A stretch of DNA of 25,847 nucleotides from Clostridium sp. CAG:609 (GTDB lineage: Bacteria; Bacillota_I; Bacilli_A; RF39; UBA660). This document shows, piece by piece, positions 7,862 through 16,205 of this stretch. Made by a program: the position numbers and the translations under genes. The stretch spans positions 1 through 25,847 of the forward strand of contig FR903519.1 of NCBI GenBank assembly GCA_000438075.1, written 5' to 3'. Each line of letters opens with the position of its first letter. The stretch's first letter is position 1. The notes beneath the pieces are model-generated. The model searched no databases and was not told where the DNA came from. It saw nothing but the letters and a program-made list of their open reading frames with translations.

Positions 7862-8674
7862 ATGAATATATTGTACTGTGGAGATTCCAACATTGAAGAT
7901 GGATTAATAATATCAATTTTATCGATTATAAAATATGATAAATGTCCATTAAATATATATGTATTAAGTATGGACTATAATGATAAAAAAAGCGTATCAT
8001 CTAAAACAATAAAAGAGTTAGATAAATTACTAAAAGATACAAATAAAAAAAGTAGTATCAAACTTATTGATGTTTTAGCTCTCTTTTTAGCTGATACCCC
8101 GACGAGTAATTTAAATTCACTGTTTACCCCATATTGCATGTTAAGATTATATGCAGATTTATTAGATGACTTACCAGATAAAATATTATATCTAGATAAT
8201 GATGTTGTTGCTTGTAAATCAATCAAAGAATTTTATAATATTGATAATACTAAATATGAGATTGCTGGTGCCAGAGATTTTTATGGAAAATATTTCTATA
8301 GCAAAAATAGAATTAAAAAAGATTATTTGAATTCTGGTGTATTATTATTAAACCTAAAATTAATTAAACAAAGTGGAAGTTTTAAAAAATGTAGAAAAAT
8401 GTGCCAAAATAGAAAAATGTTATTGCCAGATCAAGCAGCATTAAACAAATTTTGTAAACCTAAATTAATTGTAAAAAGGAAATACAATGAACAACATGCA
8501 TTGAAAAAAGATACAGTAATGAGACATTTTACCACAACATTCAAGTTCTTTCCATACTTTAGAACTCAAAAAGTTAAACCATGGGATATTGAAAGACTTC
8601 ATGAAGTGTTAAAATATTATGAGTTTGATGATATAATCAACAATTATCTTAAATTTAAGGAGGAAACAAAATGA
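7862..8674 (+). CDS. GT8-family glycosyltransferase 1
   Basis: A retaining glycosyltransferase of the GT8 (LgtC/glycogenin-like) fold, expected to transfer a sugar from a UDP-sugar. Evidence is the metal-binding YLDNDVV motif (D-x-D), YLNSGVLLLNL, LPDQAALN and the C-terminal H-x(n)-KPW pattern (MRHFTTTF...KPW). The 270-aa length is normal and no membrane segment is seen, so it is cytoplasmic or peripheral. I start it at ATG 7862, with AGGTG at 7854-7858; GTG 7850 is less plausible. It begins one base after the transferase stop and overlaps the second GT8 gene by ATGA. The acceptor is unknown. Confidence 0.9.
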   Translation: MNILYCGDSNIEDGLIISILSIIKYDKCPLNIYVLSMDYNDKKSVSSKTIKELDKLLKDTNKKSSIKLIDVLALFLADTPTSNLNSLFTPYCMLRLYADLLDDLPDKILYLDNDVVACKSIKEFYNIDNTKYEIAGARDFYGKYFYSKNRIKKDYLNSGVLLLNLKLIKQSGSFKKCRKMCQNRKMLLPDQAALNKFCKPKLIVKRKYNEQHALKKDTVMRHFTTTFKFFPYFRTQKVKPWDIERLHEVLKYYEFDDIINNYLKFKEETK

Positions 8675-9621
8675 TAACTATTCCAATATTCTATGCTATT
8701 GATGATAACTATTCTAAATTTGTTTATGTTTCAATAAAATCTTTAATAGCAAATAGAAATAAAGGTTATAAATATGATATAAATGTTATTTATGAAAATC
8801 TAAGTGATGAAAATGCCAAAATATTAAAATCACTTGAAACAGAAAATGTAAATATAATTTTAACAGAAATGAATGAAAATTTGTCGATGATTACAGACAG
8901 ATTAGGTAACCGTCTACGAGAATATACCTTTACATTAACAATATTCTTTAGATTATTTATACCTGTAATGTTTCCAAAATATGATAAATGTATTTATATT
9001 GATGCTGATACAATAATACCCGGAGATATATCTTTATTATATAATGAAGACTTGAAAGGTAACTATCTTGGATGTGTTGTAGATAAATCAACAAATGATA
9101 ATGAAAAATTAGCAAGTTATTTTGAGAATGTCATAGGTGTTCCAAGAGATAAATACATTAACTCTGGTGTTCTTTTAATGGATACTAAAAAACTTAGAGA
9201 ACTAAACTTTGTAGGTAAGTTTCTCAATCTTTACACAAAATATCAATTTGATGTTGTGGCACCAGATCAAGATTATATAAATGCAATGTGTTATAATCAC
9301 ATTAAATATCTAAGTGATAGATACGATGCTATGCCAAATCCAAACAATAGGCAAATTGAAAATCCAATCATCATTCATTACAATTTATTTTTAAAGCCAT
9401 GGCAATATGACGAAGTACAATATAAAGATTATTTTTGGAAATATGCAAAAGATACTCCGTATTATGATGAAATAAAAAATATCAAAGAAAATTACAGCGA
9501 AAAAGATAAAAAACAAGATAATAAATTTATGAATCAAATGGTAGAAAGAGCATATGCACTAACTAAAGAACAAAAAACATTAAAAAATGTTTTCGAAACT
9601 GGCAAGGAACAAAGATTATGA
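8671..9621 (+). CDS. GT8-family glycosyltransferase 2
   Basis: A second GT8 enzyme, 316 aa, related to its upstream neighbour but clearly divergent. It has YIDADTIIPGDI (the D-x-D motif), YINSGVLLMDTKKL, APDQDYINAMC and IIHYNLFLKPW near the end of the catalytic domain. About 50 charged residues follow the domain and may form a helical tail. It is ATGA-coupled on both sides (8671-8674 and 9618-9621), so its amount is tied to GT8-1 and the acyltransferase. Two different GT8s suggest a disaccharide or two successive transfers. The sugar and acceptor cannot be read from sequence. Confidence 0.92.
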   Translation: MITIPIFYAIDDNYSKFVYVSIKSLIANRNKGYKYDINVIYENLSDENAKILKSLETENVNIILTEMNENLSMITDRLGNRLREYTFTLTIFFRLFIPVMFPKYDKCIYIDADTIIPGDISLLYNEDLKGNYLGCVVDKSTNDNEKLASYFENVIGVPRDKYINSGVLLMDTKKLRELNFVGKFLNLYTKYQFDVVAPDQDYINAMCYNHIKYLSDRYDAMPNPNNRQIENPIIIHYNLFLKPWQYDEVQYKDYFWKYAKDTPYYDEIKNIKENYSEKDKKQDNKFMNQMVERAYALTKEQKTLKNVFETGKEQRL

Positions 9622-10481
9622 TTGTCGGAGGAAGTAAAAAAGAAGTTATTAACAACATTAAAGTTAATATTAAAAATAATGAATTAAATAAAAAAGTCGA
9701 AGTAAATGATCCATGCATTTCTGATGAAGAGTTAGAACATTTAATAATTAAATTTTATAAAAATCAAGATAAACCAATATACAAAATAAAAAATAAAATA
9801 GCTAATAAGATAGTTAAAAATGTTGGTAAAAAAATATATCCTGACATAGAAATAAAAGGTTTAGAAAGACTTGATTACATTGATCTAGACAAAGGTGCAA
9901 TTATAACAAGCAATCATTTTAATCCTTTAGACAGTTTCACAGTTAGAAAATTAGTTGAACAAAAATTAAATAAAAAATTATATATTGTTATTCAAGATAC
10001 TAATCTAGCTATGCCTGGTAAATTAGGTTTTCTATTTAACAATATAAATGTTATCCCATTATGTAAAAGTCCAAATTACATAATAAAAAAATTCATTCCA
10101 GAACTTGAAAAAATATTAAAAAACGGAGATATTGTGCTTATTTATCCTGAAGAAGAAATGTGGTTTAACTATAGACTTCCTCGTCCGTGTAAACGTGGTG
10201 CATATCAATTTGCTCATGAACTTGATGTTCCAGTAATATCATGTTTTACAATTATGCATGATACCTCTATTAAAGATAATGACGAATTTAATAAAGTAAA
10301 CTACATCTTAAATATTAACAAAGTTATTTATCCTGAAATAAATGAAACAGTAAAAAGTGATTCAATAAACATGGCAAACATAGATTATGAATCAAAGAAA
10401 AAAGCATATGAAAATGCTTATAATAAAAAGTTAATATATAAATTTGACATTAAAGATATCGCAGGTTGGAAAGATATTTAA
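9618..10481 (+). CDS. PlsC-like acyltransferase 1
   Basis: A member of the glycerolipid/lyso-lipid acyltransferase (PlsC) superfamily, 287 aa. An N-terminal extension of about 85 residues precedes the catalytic domain. Block I is SNHFNPLDSF, a proper HX4D with His100 and Asp105. Block III is YPEEEMWFNYRLPRPCKRG, where the usual YPEG is YPEE. The enzyme would use acyl-ACP, acyl-CoA or acyl-phosphate to acylate a hydroxyl. It is coupled to GT8-2 by ATGA and ends the operon; its stop overlaps the stop of the convergent PlsC-like gene. The substrate could be a glycan or lyso-glycolipid made by the GT8s; this is inference. Confidence 0.87.
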   Translation: MIVGGSKKEVINNIKVNIKNNELNKKVEVNDPCISDEELEHLIIKFYKNQDKPIYKIKNKIANKIVKNVGKKIYPDIEIKGLERLDYIDLDKGAIITSNHFNPLDSFTVRKLVEQKLNKKLYIVIQDTNLAMPGKLGFLFNNINVIPLCKSPNYIIKKFIPELEKILKNGDIVLIYPEEEMWFNYRLPRPCKRGAYQFAHELDVPVISCFTIMHDTSIKDNDEFNKVNYILNINKVIYPEINETVKSDSINMANIDYESKKKAYENAYNKKLIYKFDIKDIAGWKDI

Positions 10482-11233
10482 TTATCTTTCTTTTTATATG
10501 TAACATATTCTACATTAGATTTGCCACTATTAATAATCATGCTATTTCTAACTTTATTTATAATATCATTAACTTTTTCTTTTTTACTTAATAGATTATT
10601 AACTTGATAACCTCCCTCTATATAAATAACAATTCTAGGTTTTTTACTATATTTTCTTTTTTGATAAGTAACTGTTGCAGAATAAATTTCACTATTTTCA
10701 TCTATTGCTAGTTGAAAACCTCCTTTTTTAAAAGGTCTAATTTTTGTATAATATGGCCATACATGTCCCTCGGGATAAACCACAATCGGATGATTTTTTT
10801 CATAATTATTAATTGCTTCTCTAAAGTATTTAAAGTCGTGTAAATCCTCAGGAACCACAATAGCACCAAGCATAGGTAAAAGTTTTCCTAAAAAAGGTAT
10901 ACCCAAATTTGCTTTATTAACAATAAAATATGGTCTTTTTGGTAATGTGATTAAAGCAGGTATAAATGCATCTCCCACTTCCTGTGTATGATTTATAAAT
11001 AAAAAATAATTCTTTTTACCACTTAAAACTTTTTTATTAACAAATTTTACATGTAAAATTAATTTAACATAGATAAAACTTATAAATAAAAATATATAAT
11101 AAAGTAAATAAGAACTAATCTTATAAAATATATTGTGATGTACCCATTTATAATTTTTCTTTAATTTAAAATCTTGATTCTTAGATGTAACTACATCACT
11201 ATCAAAATCTTCATAATAATATATATTTTTCAT
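10478..11233 (-). CDS. PlsC-like acyltransferase 2
   Basis: A second acyltransferase, 251 aa, with an amphipathic or membrane helix at about 38-60. Block I reads INHTQEVGDAF: His82 and Asp88 are separated by five residues, so the canonical HX4D spacing is not met. The later block VYPEGHVWPYYTKIRPFKKGGFQLA keeps YPEG and shares W-x-x-Y-x(3)-RP-x-K-(R/K)-G-x(2)-Q-x-A with acyltransferase 1. I start it at the ATG at 11233 and not 11284. A clear minus-strand promoter lies between them with its -10 at 11254-11249, so upstream codons would not be transcribed, and GAGG lies just before 11233. It converges on acyltransferase 1 with overlapping stops. Confidence 0.85.
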   Translation of the reverse strand: MKNIYYYEDFDSDVVTSKNQDFKLKKNYKWVHHNIFYKISSYLLYYIFLFISFIYVKLILHVKFVNKKVLSGKKNYFLFINHTQEVGDAFIPALITLPKRPYFIVNKANLGIPFLGKLLPMLGAIVVPEDLHDFKYFREAINNYEKNHPIVVYPEGHVWPYYTKIRPFKKGGFQLAIDENSEIYSATVTYQKRKYSKKPRIVIYIEGGYQVNNLLSKKEKVNDIINKVRNSMIINSGKSNVEYVTYKKKDN

Positions 11234-11248
11234 AACAACCTCATAAAC

Positions 11249-11277
11249 ATTATAGCATTTAATTTTAATATAGACAA
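11249..11277 (-). promoter_or_regulatory. Promoter of the minus-strand acyltransferase
   Basis: On the minus strand TTGTCT (11277-11272), a 17-bp spacer and TATAAT (11254-11249) form a strong sigma-A promoter. The predicted start (about 11242) sits on the Shine-Dalgarno, so the leader is only about 10 bases. This fixes the start codon of the gene. Confidence 0.8.
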
Positions 11278-11329
11278 ATAACATTATTCATTTTTGGACA
11301 AGTTCATACACTATATTGAAAGGAGAATT

Positions 11330-12259
11330 ATGAATTATTTAACATATCCTTTAAAAGTTATGAACATAACTCAAAGTTACAAAGGTAATTATACTCATGA
11401 AAGACATCAAAAAGGAAATACAAAAGATTACCCGATTGATGATGCTTGTGGAAGTGGTAACGATAGTTATTTTTATTGTCCATGTGATGAAATGATTGTA
11501 AAAAAAGTATATGGCGTTGGTCTAAAAGCATCAAATACTATCTGGCTTGAAAGTACAACTCCAGTAATAACACCAACATTTAATGATTATGTAACTCTCA
11601 TGATTGTTCACCCCGAAGATAAGTATTTAAAAAACTTATATATCGGTAAAAGATTTTCTAAAAATGATAAAATATTTCCAAAAGGAAAAGATGGTAATGC
11701 AACTGGACCTCATTTTCATATCACCGTAGGTCGAGGAAAATTTATATCTAGTGGTTGGTCAAAAAATAACCTTGGTTTATGGATATTAAAAACAACTAAA
11801 GAAAACGTTAAACCTGAAGAAGCCTTCTTTATTGATGAAAACTTTACAACAATAAAAAATACTAAAAACTTAAATTTCATAAAACTATATAATAAGGATG
11901 AAGATAACATATATTATACAACAGCAAACTTAAATATAAGACTTGGTCCAGGTACAAAATATAAACTAGTAAATACCATTATTAAGAATACAAAAATTAA
12001 AGTTCTAAGCATCACAGGTAACTGGGCAAAAATAAGTGATAAAGAATACGTTTCAAAAAACTTTATAACAAAGAATAAACCAAGTATAATATATGAATCA
12101 AAGAAAACTACAGCATCATTTTTAAATGTTCGAGCAAAACCAAATGGCAAAATTCTTTATGTTATACCCAAAAATACCACTGTAACAAGTTATAAACAAA
12201 AAAATGGTTGGACTGAAATTTACAATAATCGCTATGTATCAACAAAATATTTAAAGTAA
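11330..12259 (+). CDS. M23-family peptidoglycan hydrolase with two SH3b domains
   Basis: A 309-aa cell-wall hydrolase. The N-terminal domain (about 1-165) is M23 (lysostaphin/LytM-like): a H-x(n)-D region H26...D33/D37 and the metal-binding GNATGPHFHITVG with His128 and His130. Two bacterial SH3 domains follow: LNIRLGPGTKYKLV with GNWAKIS, and LNVRAKPNGKILYV with NGWTEIY, which usually target cell wall. I chose ATG 11330 because AAAGGAG is ideally placed; 11294 lacks a binding site. There is no signal peptide, as in phage endolysins, so export would need a holin, lysis or a non-Sec path. No other phage genes are adjacent. Confidence 0.87.
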   Translation: MNYLTYPLKVMNITQSYKGNYTHERHQKGNTKDYPIDDACGSGNDSYFYCPCDEMIVKKVYGVGLKASNTIWLESTTPVITPTFNDYVTLMIVHPEDKYLKNLYIGKRFSKNDKIFPKGKDGNATGPHFHITVGRGKFISSGWSKNNLGLWILKTTKENVKPEEAFFIDENFTTIKNTKNLNFIKLYNKDEDNIYYTTANLNIRLGPGTKYKLVNTIIKNTKIKVLSITGNWAKISDKEYVSKNFITKNKPSIIYESKKTTASFLNVRAKPNGKILYVIPKNTTVTSYKQKNGWTEIYNNRYVSTKYLK

Positions 12260-12262
12260 CAA

Positions 12263-12291
12263 TTGCTAATTTTTAAAATTTATTATACAAT
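12263..12291 (+). promoter_or_regulatory. Promoter of the 12309-13798 genes
   Basis: TTGCTA (12263-12268), a 17-bp spacer and TACAAT (12286-12291) stand directly before AGGTGAT and ATG 12309. Confidence 0.65.
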
Positions 12292-12308
12292 ATAGATAGG
12301 TGATAATA

Positions 12309-12749
12309 ATGGGTCAAGTATATGATAAAGTATTAGATTTTAAACGCAGACACAAAGGAGGAGTCATTTGGAATCTTAAAGACCATTGTGCTGTAGTGGA
12401 AAAACATTTAAATCCAGGTGAATATGTTACATTTGCTTTTGCTGGTCAAAAAAATGATAAATTCTACGATATATTTCAAACTTGTGTAGTAGTACTTACT
12501 AACAAAAGAATTTTAATTGGTCAAAAACGTGTTGTCTGGGGTTATTTCTTAAGTTCAATTACACCAGATTTATACAATGACTTGTTTGTTTATCAAGGTT
12601 TAATCTGGGGACAAATAAAAATTGATACTGTTAAAGAAGAAGTAACAATATCTAATTTACCAAAAAGTGGTCTTGATGAAATCGAAACAAATATAACAGA
12701 AATGATGATGAGTGAAAAACAAAAATATATACCACGTGAAATGGAATAA
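12309..12749 (+). CDS. Bacterial PH-domain-like protein
   Basis: A 146-aa soluble protein. The middle and C-terminal part (VVVLTNKRILIGQKRVVWGYFL, then strands ending in SNLPKSGLDEIETNI) resembles bacterial pleckstrin-homology-like domains of the YokE/bPH type, where the TNKRIL strand is typical. Such proteins are poorly understood and may bind membrane or protein partners. The ATG at 12309 is preceded by AGGTGAT at seven bases; a GTG at 12300 would overlap that site. The next gene starts two bases after its stop, so the two are co-transcribed. Confidence 0.7.
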   Translation: MGQVYDKVLDFKRRHKGGVIWNLKDHCAVVEKHLNPGEYVTFAFAGQKNDKFYDIFQTCVVVLTNKRILIGQKRVVWGYFLSSITPDLYNDLFVYQGLIWGQIKIDTVKEEVTISNLPKSGLDEIETNITEMMMSEKQKYIPREME

Positions 12750-12751
12750 TT

Positions 12752-13798
12752 ATGAAGAAGTTAAGAAATCTAATTTTATTTTTAATATTAATATTTTGTA
12801 TATTTCTTTTCTTCTTTTTTTATCCTCATCATTATAAGCTAGAATATGAAATAGATAATTTTAACATCATCGAAGAATACCACAAAAAAGCTAAGTATTA
12901 CAGTTTTAAAATAAAATATGAAGATAACACTTATGAAGTTATCAACAAAAGTAAATACACCAACAAAAGAAAACTAATCAAAGATATTACAGTTAATGAA
13001 AGTAATTTAGACCATTGCTTATCATTTGATACAACTCATGTTAATTTATATAATGTTTGTAAAAATGATAAAGAATATTTCTATGAAACTAAAGATAACA
13101 AATTTAACAAGAATGATTCATACAAAAATATTGAAATAGGTAATTTATTTAACAAAACCTATTTACTATGGAATTATCATGAATTTATTTACTTAAATAA
13201 CAAAAAGAAAACAACAATTTCCTTATTTAACAAAGATATATATAATCTAAACTTAATAACGAGTATCAATAACTTTCTATTAGTACCAGATTATGACCAA
13301 AACTATAAGTTTGATAAAATATACATGATTAATTCAAACAACGCAAAAGTTAAAGATTTTAATCTTCGTTATGAACTATATTTTGATAGTTATTTTCTAG
13401 GTAATTACAAAAATCGTAGTTATTTATATGACCAAAAACAAGAACAAGTCTTTTATCTAGATTTAAAAAAGAATGAAATTTATAAAGCTGGTTACAAGGT
13501 ACTTATAAATGGAAAGTGGGAAACTATCACTAATCAAAAACTTAAAAACAATAAATTAACATTTACAAATGAAGAAATATTTACCTACTTTATAAAGAAC
13601 AATAAATTATATGGAAAATATGAAAATGAATATCTAGTAACAGATAATGTTTCTAAAATAATTAAAACAGAAGATATGGATGTTTACTACATTAAAAAAG
13701 ATACTCTGTATCACTTTAACCCATATTCTGGTGAGACTCCATTATTAAAATATAGTGAATGGAACTTTAATAACACCAACATGATATTTATTTTTTAA
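12752..13798 (+). CDS. Membrane-anchored protein of unknown function
   Basis: The 348-aa protein has one N-terminal hydrophobic segment (about residues 5-25, Leu/Ile/Phe-rich) after MKKLRN. It acts as an uncleaved signal anchor or a signal peptide without a clear AXA site. No lipobox cysteine was seen in the right place. The rest is Asn/Lys/Tyr-rich with repeated short beta-like stretches ending in aromatic residues (for example YLYDQKQEQVFYLDL and KKDTLYHFNPYSGE), which could form a beta-propeller-like exterior domain. That is a guess. It is two bases downstream of the PH-like gene. I do not recognise a family. Confidence 0.72.
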   Translation: MKKLRNLILFLILIFCIFLFFFFYPHHYKLEYEIDNFNIIEEYHKKAKYYSFKIKYEDNTYEVINKSKYTNKRKLIKDITVNESNLDHCLSFDTTHVNLYNVCKNDKEYFYETKDNKFNKNDSYKNIEIGNLFNKTYLLWNYHEFIYLNNKKKTTISLFNKDIYNLNLITSINNFLLVPDYDQNYKFDKIYMINSNNAKVKDFNLRYELYFDSYFLGNYKNRSYLYDQKQEQVFYLDLKKNEIYKAGYKVLINGKWETITNQKLKNNKLTFTNEEIFTYFIKNNKLYGKYENEYLVTDNVSKIIKTEDMDVYYIKKDTLYHFNPYSGETPLLKYSEWNFNNTNMIFIF

Positions 13799-13840
13799 CA
13801 AATTATTAAAACAAACATATCCTATACTAGGAGTGGTAAA

Positions 13841-14290
13841 ATGTTTGATAATTATATAGTTAAACCAACAGATAATCTAAAAACAATATCTGGAAAGTTT
13901 AATATTGACCCTAGAAAATTAATGGAATTAAATAACCTATATTATGAAAGTGACTTAAGGGCAGGTATGGATATAATTGTGCCTAAAAATAAAGAAACTT
14001 ACTTTAATACATACATAATTGAACAAGGAGATTCTCTATATAAAATTGCTCAAAAATACAATATTAATCCAAAATTACTTGCAAGCCTAAATGGTTTAAA
14101 TATGGAAGATTATATCTATCCTAAACAAGAAATATTAATACCTAAAAATAACTATAGTTACTACATAACTGCTGAAGGTGATACAATAGATAATGTTAGT
14201 AAAATGTTTAAAATAAGTAAATCAGATTTATTAAATCAAAATGAGACAATATATTTACTTAAAGATCAAATATTAGTATCAAAAAGATAG
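13841..14290 (+). CDS. Triple LysM-domain protein without signal peptide
   Basis: The 149-aa protein is almost entirely three LysM modules (about residues 4-47, 53-97 and 102-149), recognised by YIVKPTDNLKTISGKFNID, YIIEQGDSLYKIAQKYNIN and YYITAEGDTIDNVSKMFKIS, the first two followed by a L..LN and IxVPK/ILIPK end. LysM binds N-acetylglucosamine-containing glycans such as peptidoglycan. No signal peptide or catalytic domain is present. Signal-less LysM proteins are known on spore coats and in some lytic systems, so its site of action is open. ATG 13841 follows AGGAGTGG. A terminator follows immediately. Confidence 0.9.
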   Translation: MFDNYIVKPTDNLKTISGKFNIDPRKLMELNNLYYESDLRAGMDIIVPKNKETYFNTYIIEQGDSLYKIAQKYNINPKLLASLNGLNMEDYIYPKQEILIPKNNYSYYITAEGDTIDNVSKMFKISKSDLLNQNETIYLLKDQILVSKR

Positions 14291-14291
14291 A

Positions 14292-14319
14292 AACAACTTT
14301 ACAAAAGGTTGTTTTTTTT
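14292..14319 (+). terminator. Rho-independent terminator after the LysM gene
   Basis: A 9-bp stem (AACAACTTT with AAGGTTGTT, one G-U pair), a 4-base loop and a run of T begin two bases after the stop. Confidence 0.9.
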
Positions 14320-14349
14320 GTATTATTATAATAGAAAGAGGGATATAAA

Positions 14350-15954
14350 ATGATTTTAAAAAAACCATATGGAATGTTAATAAAAAACTTCAGAAAAATA
14401 CATATCATTTTAACCATTTTAACTATATTTATATCTATTGAAGCTCACAATATTCTAAATTTCTTTAATGAATATGTAGCAAATAACTATAGTGTAACAG
14501 TAACAGACACCCTTTTAAGAGAAACAATTAATCCCTGGATTTACCCAGCTCTCATTATAACAATAATTATACTAATCGCAGTATTTATTTTGTTAAAACA
14601 AAAAAAGAAACCAACTAAAACATACTTTTTTACATGTTTTTATTATGTTTTATTATTAATATTTATAATTGTTGCTGCAGTATTAATCAACACTTTATCA
14701 AAAGGACTATGGCAAACTGCCAGTGCAAGAACATACCGTGATTTTGCAAGATTAATTTATTATCCAAACTTTTTATTTGTTCTAATATTACTAGCTCGTG
14801 GACTTGGGTTCAATGTCAAACAATTTAATTTCAAAGATGATATTAAAGAACTTGAATTAACGGATAAAGATAGCGAAGAAGTAGAACTTAATTTAAATTT
14901 TCAAACATATAAAGCTGAAAGAACAATCCGTAGATTAATTCGTGAATTAAAGTATTATTATCTGGAAAACAAAAGAATAGTTTATTTAATTGTTGGTATC
15001 ATCGTCGTAGTAATATCCTTCTTTACAATTAAAAACTATGAAAAAGTAAGATATACTTATAAAGAAAATACATCATTCAGTTATAAAGGCTTAAGTCTTA
15101 ATTTCATCGATAGTATGGATTCAAACATTGACTTAAAAGGAGAAATAATAAATGAAGATAAATATTATATCGTAGCAAGATTCACAGTTAAAAATAGTTC
15201 AAAAAATGATTTAACAATAGATTACAATAACTTTAAAATGTATTATGGTAACGAATTTGTATATCCAAAACTTGACATGGGTAATAGTTTCCTTGACTAT
15301 GGCAAACCATTTATGAACAATGTTATCAAAGCTGGAGAAACAAAAACTTACATAATGCCATATGAAATTGATAAAAAGTATAAAAATAAGAATTTTAAAA
15401 TAGTAATATTTACTGGTGAAGCAACCAAAAGTAGTGACTTCTTAGCAAAAACAATAACAGTTAAATTAAAACCAAAAACAATCGAAGATATTAACGAAGT
15501 AACAAAAGTATCTTTAAATGAAAATATATCTTTATCAACAACAGCATTAAATAACTCATCATTAACAATTAAATCAGCACTTATATCAAATAGATATGAA
15601 TATACATATGAAGATTGTTACAAAGAAACTTGTAGAACATATTATGATGTTGTAGTAGCAGACCCATCTTATCAAACAAGAAGTGCCTTGGTAGTAATGG
15701 ATTATGATTTAGTATTAGATAAAGAAGCTGCACCATATCAAAATATTAATGATACTCAAGCATTTGCTAAAAACTTTATGGAACTAACATATACAAAGAA
15801 TAATAAAGAATACAAAAGTAAAATCAAATACGTAACACCAGCTAAAGTAAAGGATAAAATTATCTTTGAAGTTGATGGAGATGTAGCAAATGCAGATACA
15901 ATAAATCTATTAATAAATATAAGAAATAAAAGTTTTATAGTTAATCTAAAATAA
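14350..15954 (+). CDS. Polytopic membrane protein with large exported domain
   Basis: The 534-aa protein has about five membrane segments (near 18-36, 64-82, 93-113, 137-152 and 209-227), with a charged cytoplasmic loop at 158-205. A C-terminal domain of about 300 residues follows. The first part of that domain (about 242-370: YKGLSLNFIDS, YYIVARFTVKNSSKNDLTIDYNNFKMYY, IKAGETKTYIMPYEI) looks like the DUF4352/telokin-like Ig fold found on surface lipoproteins. The end contains a C-x(4)-C pair (YEDCYKETCRTYY) that could be a disulfide outside the cell. I know no function. It lies alone between two terminators behind AGAGGGATATAAAATG. Confidence 0.78.
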   Translation: MILKKPYGMLIKNFRKIHIILTILTIFISIEAHNILNFFNEYVANNYSVTVTDTLLRETINPWIYPALIITIIILIAVFILLKQKKKPTKTYFFTCFYYVLLLIFIIVAAVLINTLSKGLWQTASARTYRDFARLIYYPNFLFVLILLARGLGFNVKQFNFKDDIKELELTDKDSEEVELNLNFQTYKAERTIRRLIRELKYYYLENKRIVYLIVGIIVVVISFFTIKNYEKVRYTYKENTSFSYKGLSLNFIDSMDSNIDLKGEIINEDKYYIVARFTVKNSSKNDLTIDYNNFKMYYGNEFVYPKLDMGNSFLDYGKPFMNNVIKAGETKTYIMPYEIDKKYKNKNFKIVIFTGEATKSSDFLAKTITVKLKPKTIEDINEVTKVSLNENISLSTTALNNSSLTIKSALISNRYEYTYEDCYKETCRTYYDVVVADPSYQTRSALVVMDYDLVLDKEAAPYQNINDTQAFAKNFMELTYTKNNKEYKSKIKYVTPAKVKDKIIFEVDGDVANADTINLLINIRNKSFIVNLK

Positions 15955-15987
15955 AAAAGTCCTCAATAAAAGGGCTTTTGTTTAAAA
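15953..15987. terminator. Bidirectional terminator
   Basis: The stem AAAAGTCC (15955-15962) with GGGCTTTT (15972-15979, one G-U pair) lies between the 14350 gene and the convergent tRNA-Cys. The plus strand has an interrupted T tail; the minus strand runs into T6, so it serves the tRNA well. Confidence 0.75.
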
Positions 15988-15989
15988 TT

Positions 15990-16064
15990 TGGAGGAACCG
16001 ACCAGATTCGAACTGGTGATCAGGGTGTTGCAGACCCACGCCTTAGCCACTTGGCTACGGTTCC
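15990..16064 (-). tRNA. tRNA-Cys (GCA)
   Basis: On the minus strand a 7-bp acceptor GGAACCG/CGGTTCC, D-arm GCCAAGTGGCTAAGGC, anticodon loop CTGCAAC (anticodon GCA, Cys), T-arm ACCAGTTCGAATCTGGT, discriminator T (normally U in tRNA-Cys) and an encoded CCA form a complete 75-nt tRNA. The anticodon stem has a weak T-T at its outer pair. The predicted minus-strand promoter lies just upstream. Confidence 0.97.
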
Positions 16065-16074
16065 ACATAAAATT

Positions 16075-16103
16075 ATTCTATAATAAAATTTAATGTTTGT
16101 AAA
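16075..16103 (-). promoter_or_regulatory. Promoter of tRNA-Cys
   Basis: On the minus strand TTTACA (16103-16098), a 17-bp spacer and TAGAAT (16080-16075) precede the tRNA 5' end by 10 bases. Confidence 0.65.
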
Positions 16104-16205
16104 GTAAAAACTATACTTATATTTAAAATTATGTTCAATTTTTATAAAATATACCCCAAAATTAAAAAATTTGTCTATTTTTGACAATTAAATTGGGAAG
16201 TATTA

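Noticed and set aside
8671..9621. Possible use of genetic code 4 (UGA as Trp), suggested by Mollicutes-like composition
   Set aside because: UGA ends several genes in ATGA or TGATG overlaps with the next start (8671-8674, 9618-9621, 4242-4246), and Trp is coded by TGG in conserved positions.
10478..11284. Longer form of the minus-strand acyltransferase starting at 11284
   Set aside because: The strong promoter at 11277-11249 and the GAGG site at 11242-11239 place the start at 11233; the extra 17 residues would lie upstream of transcription.
11330..12259. Prophage remnant around the M23/SH3b hydrolase
   Set aside because: No integrase, terminase, capsid or tail genes and no att-like repeats flank it; its composition matches its neighbours.
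5757..12946. Repeated TTATCAACA words resembling DnaA boxes (for example near 5757, 7646 and 12938)
   Set aside because: They lie inside coding regions, mostly encode Val/Leu-Ile-Asn, are far apart and differ from TTATCCACA. There is no cluster as in an origin.
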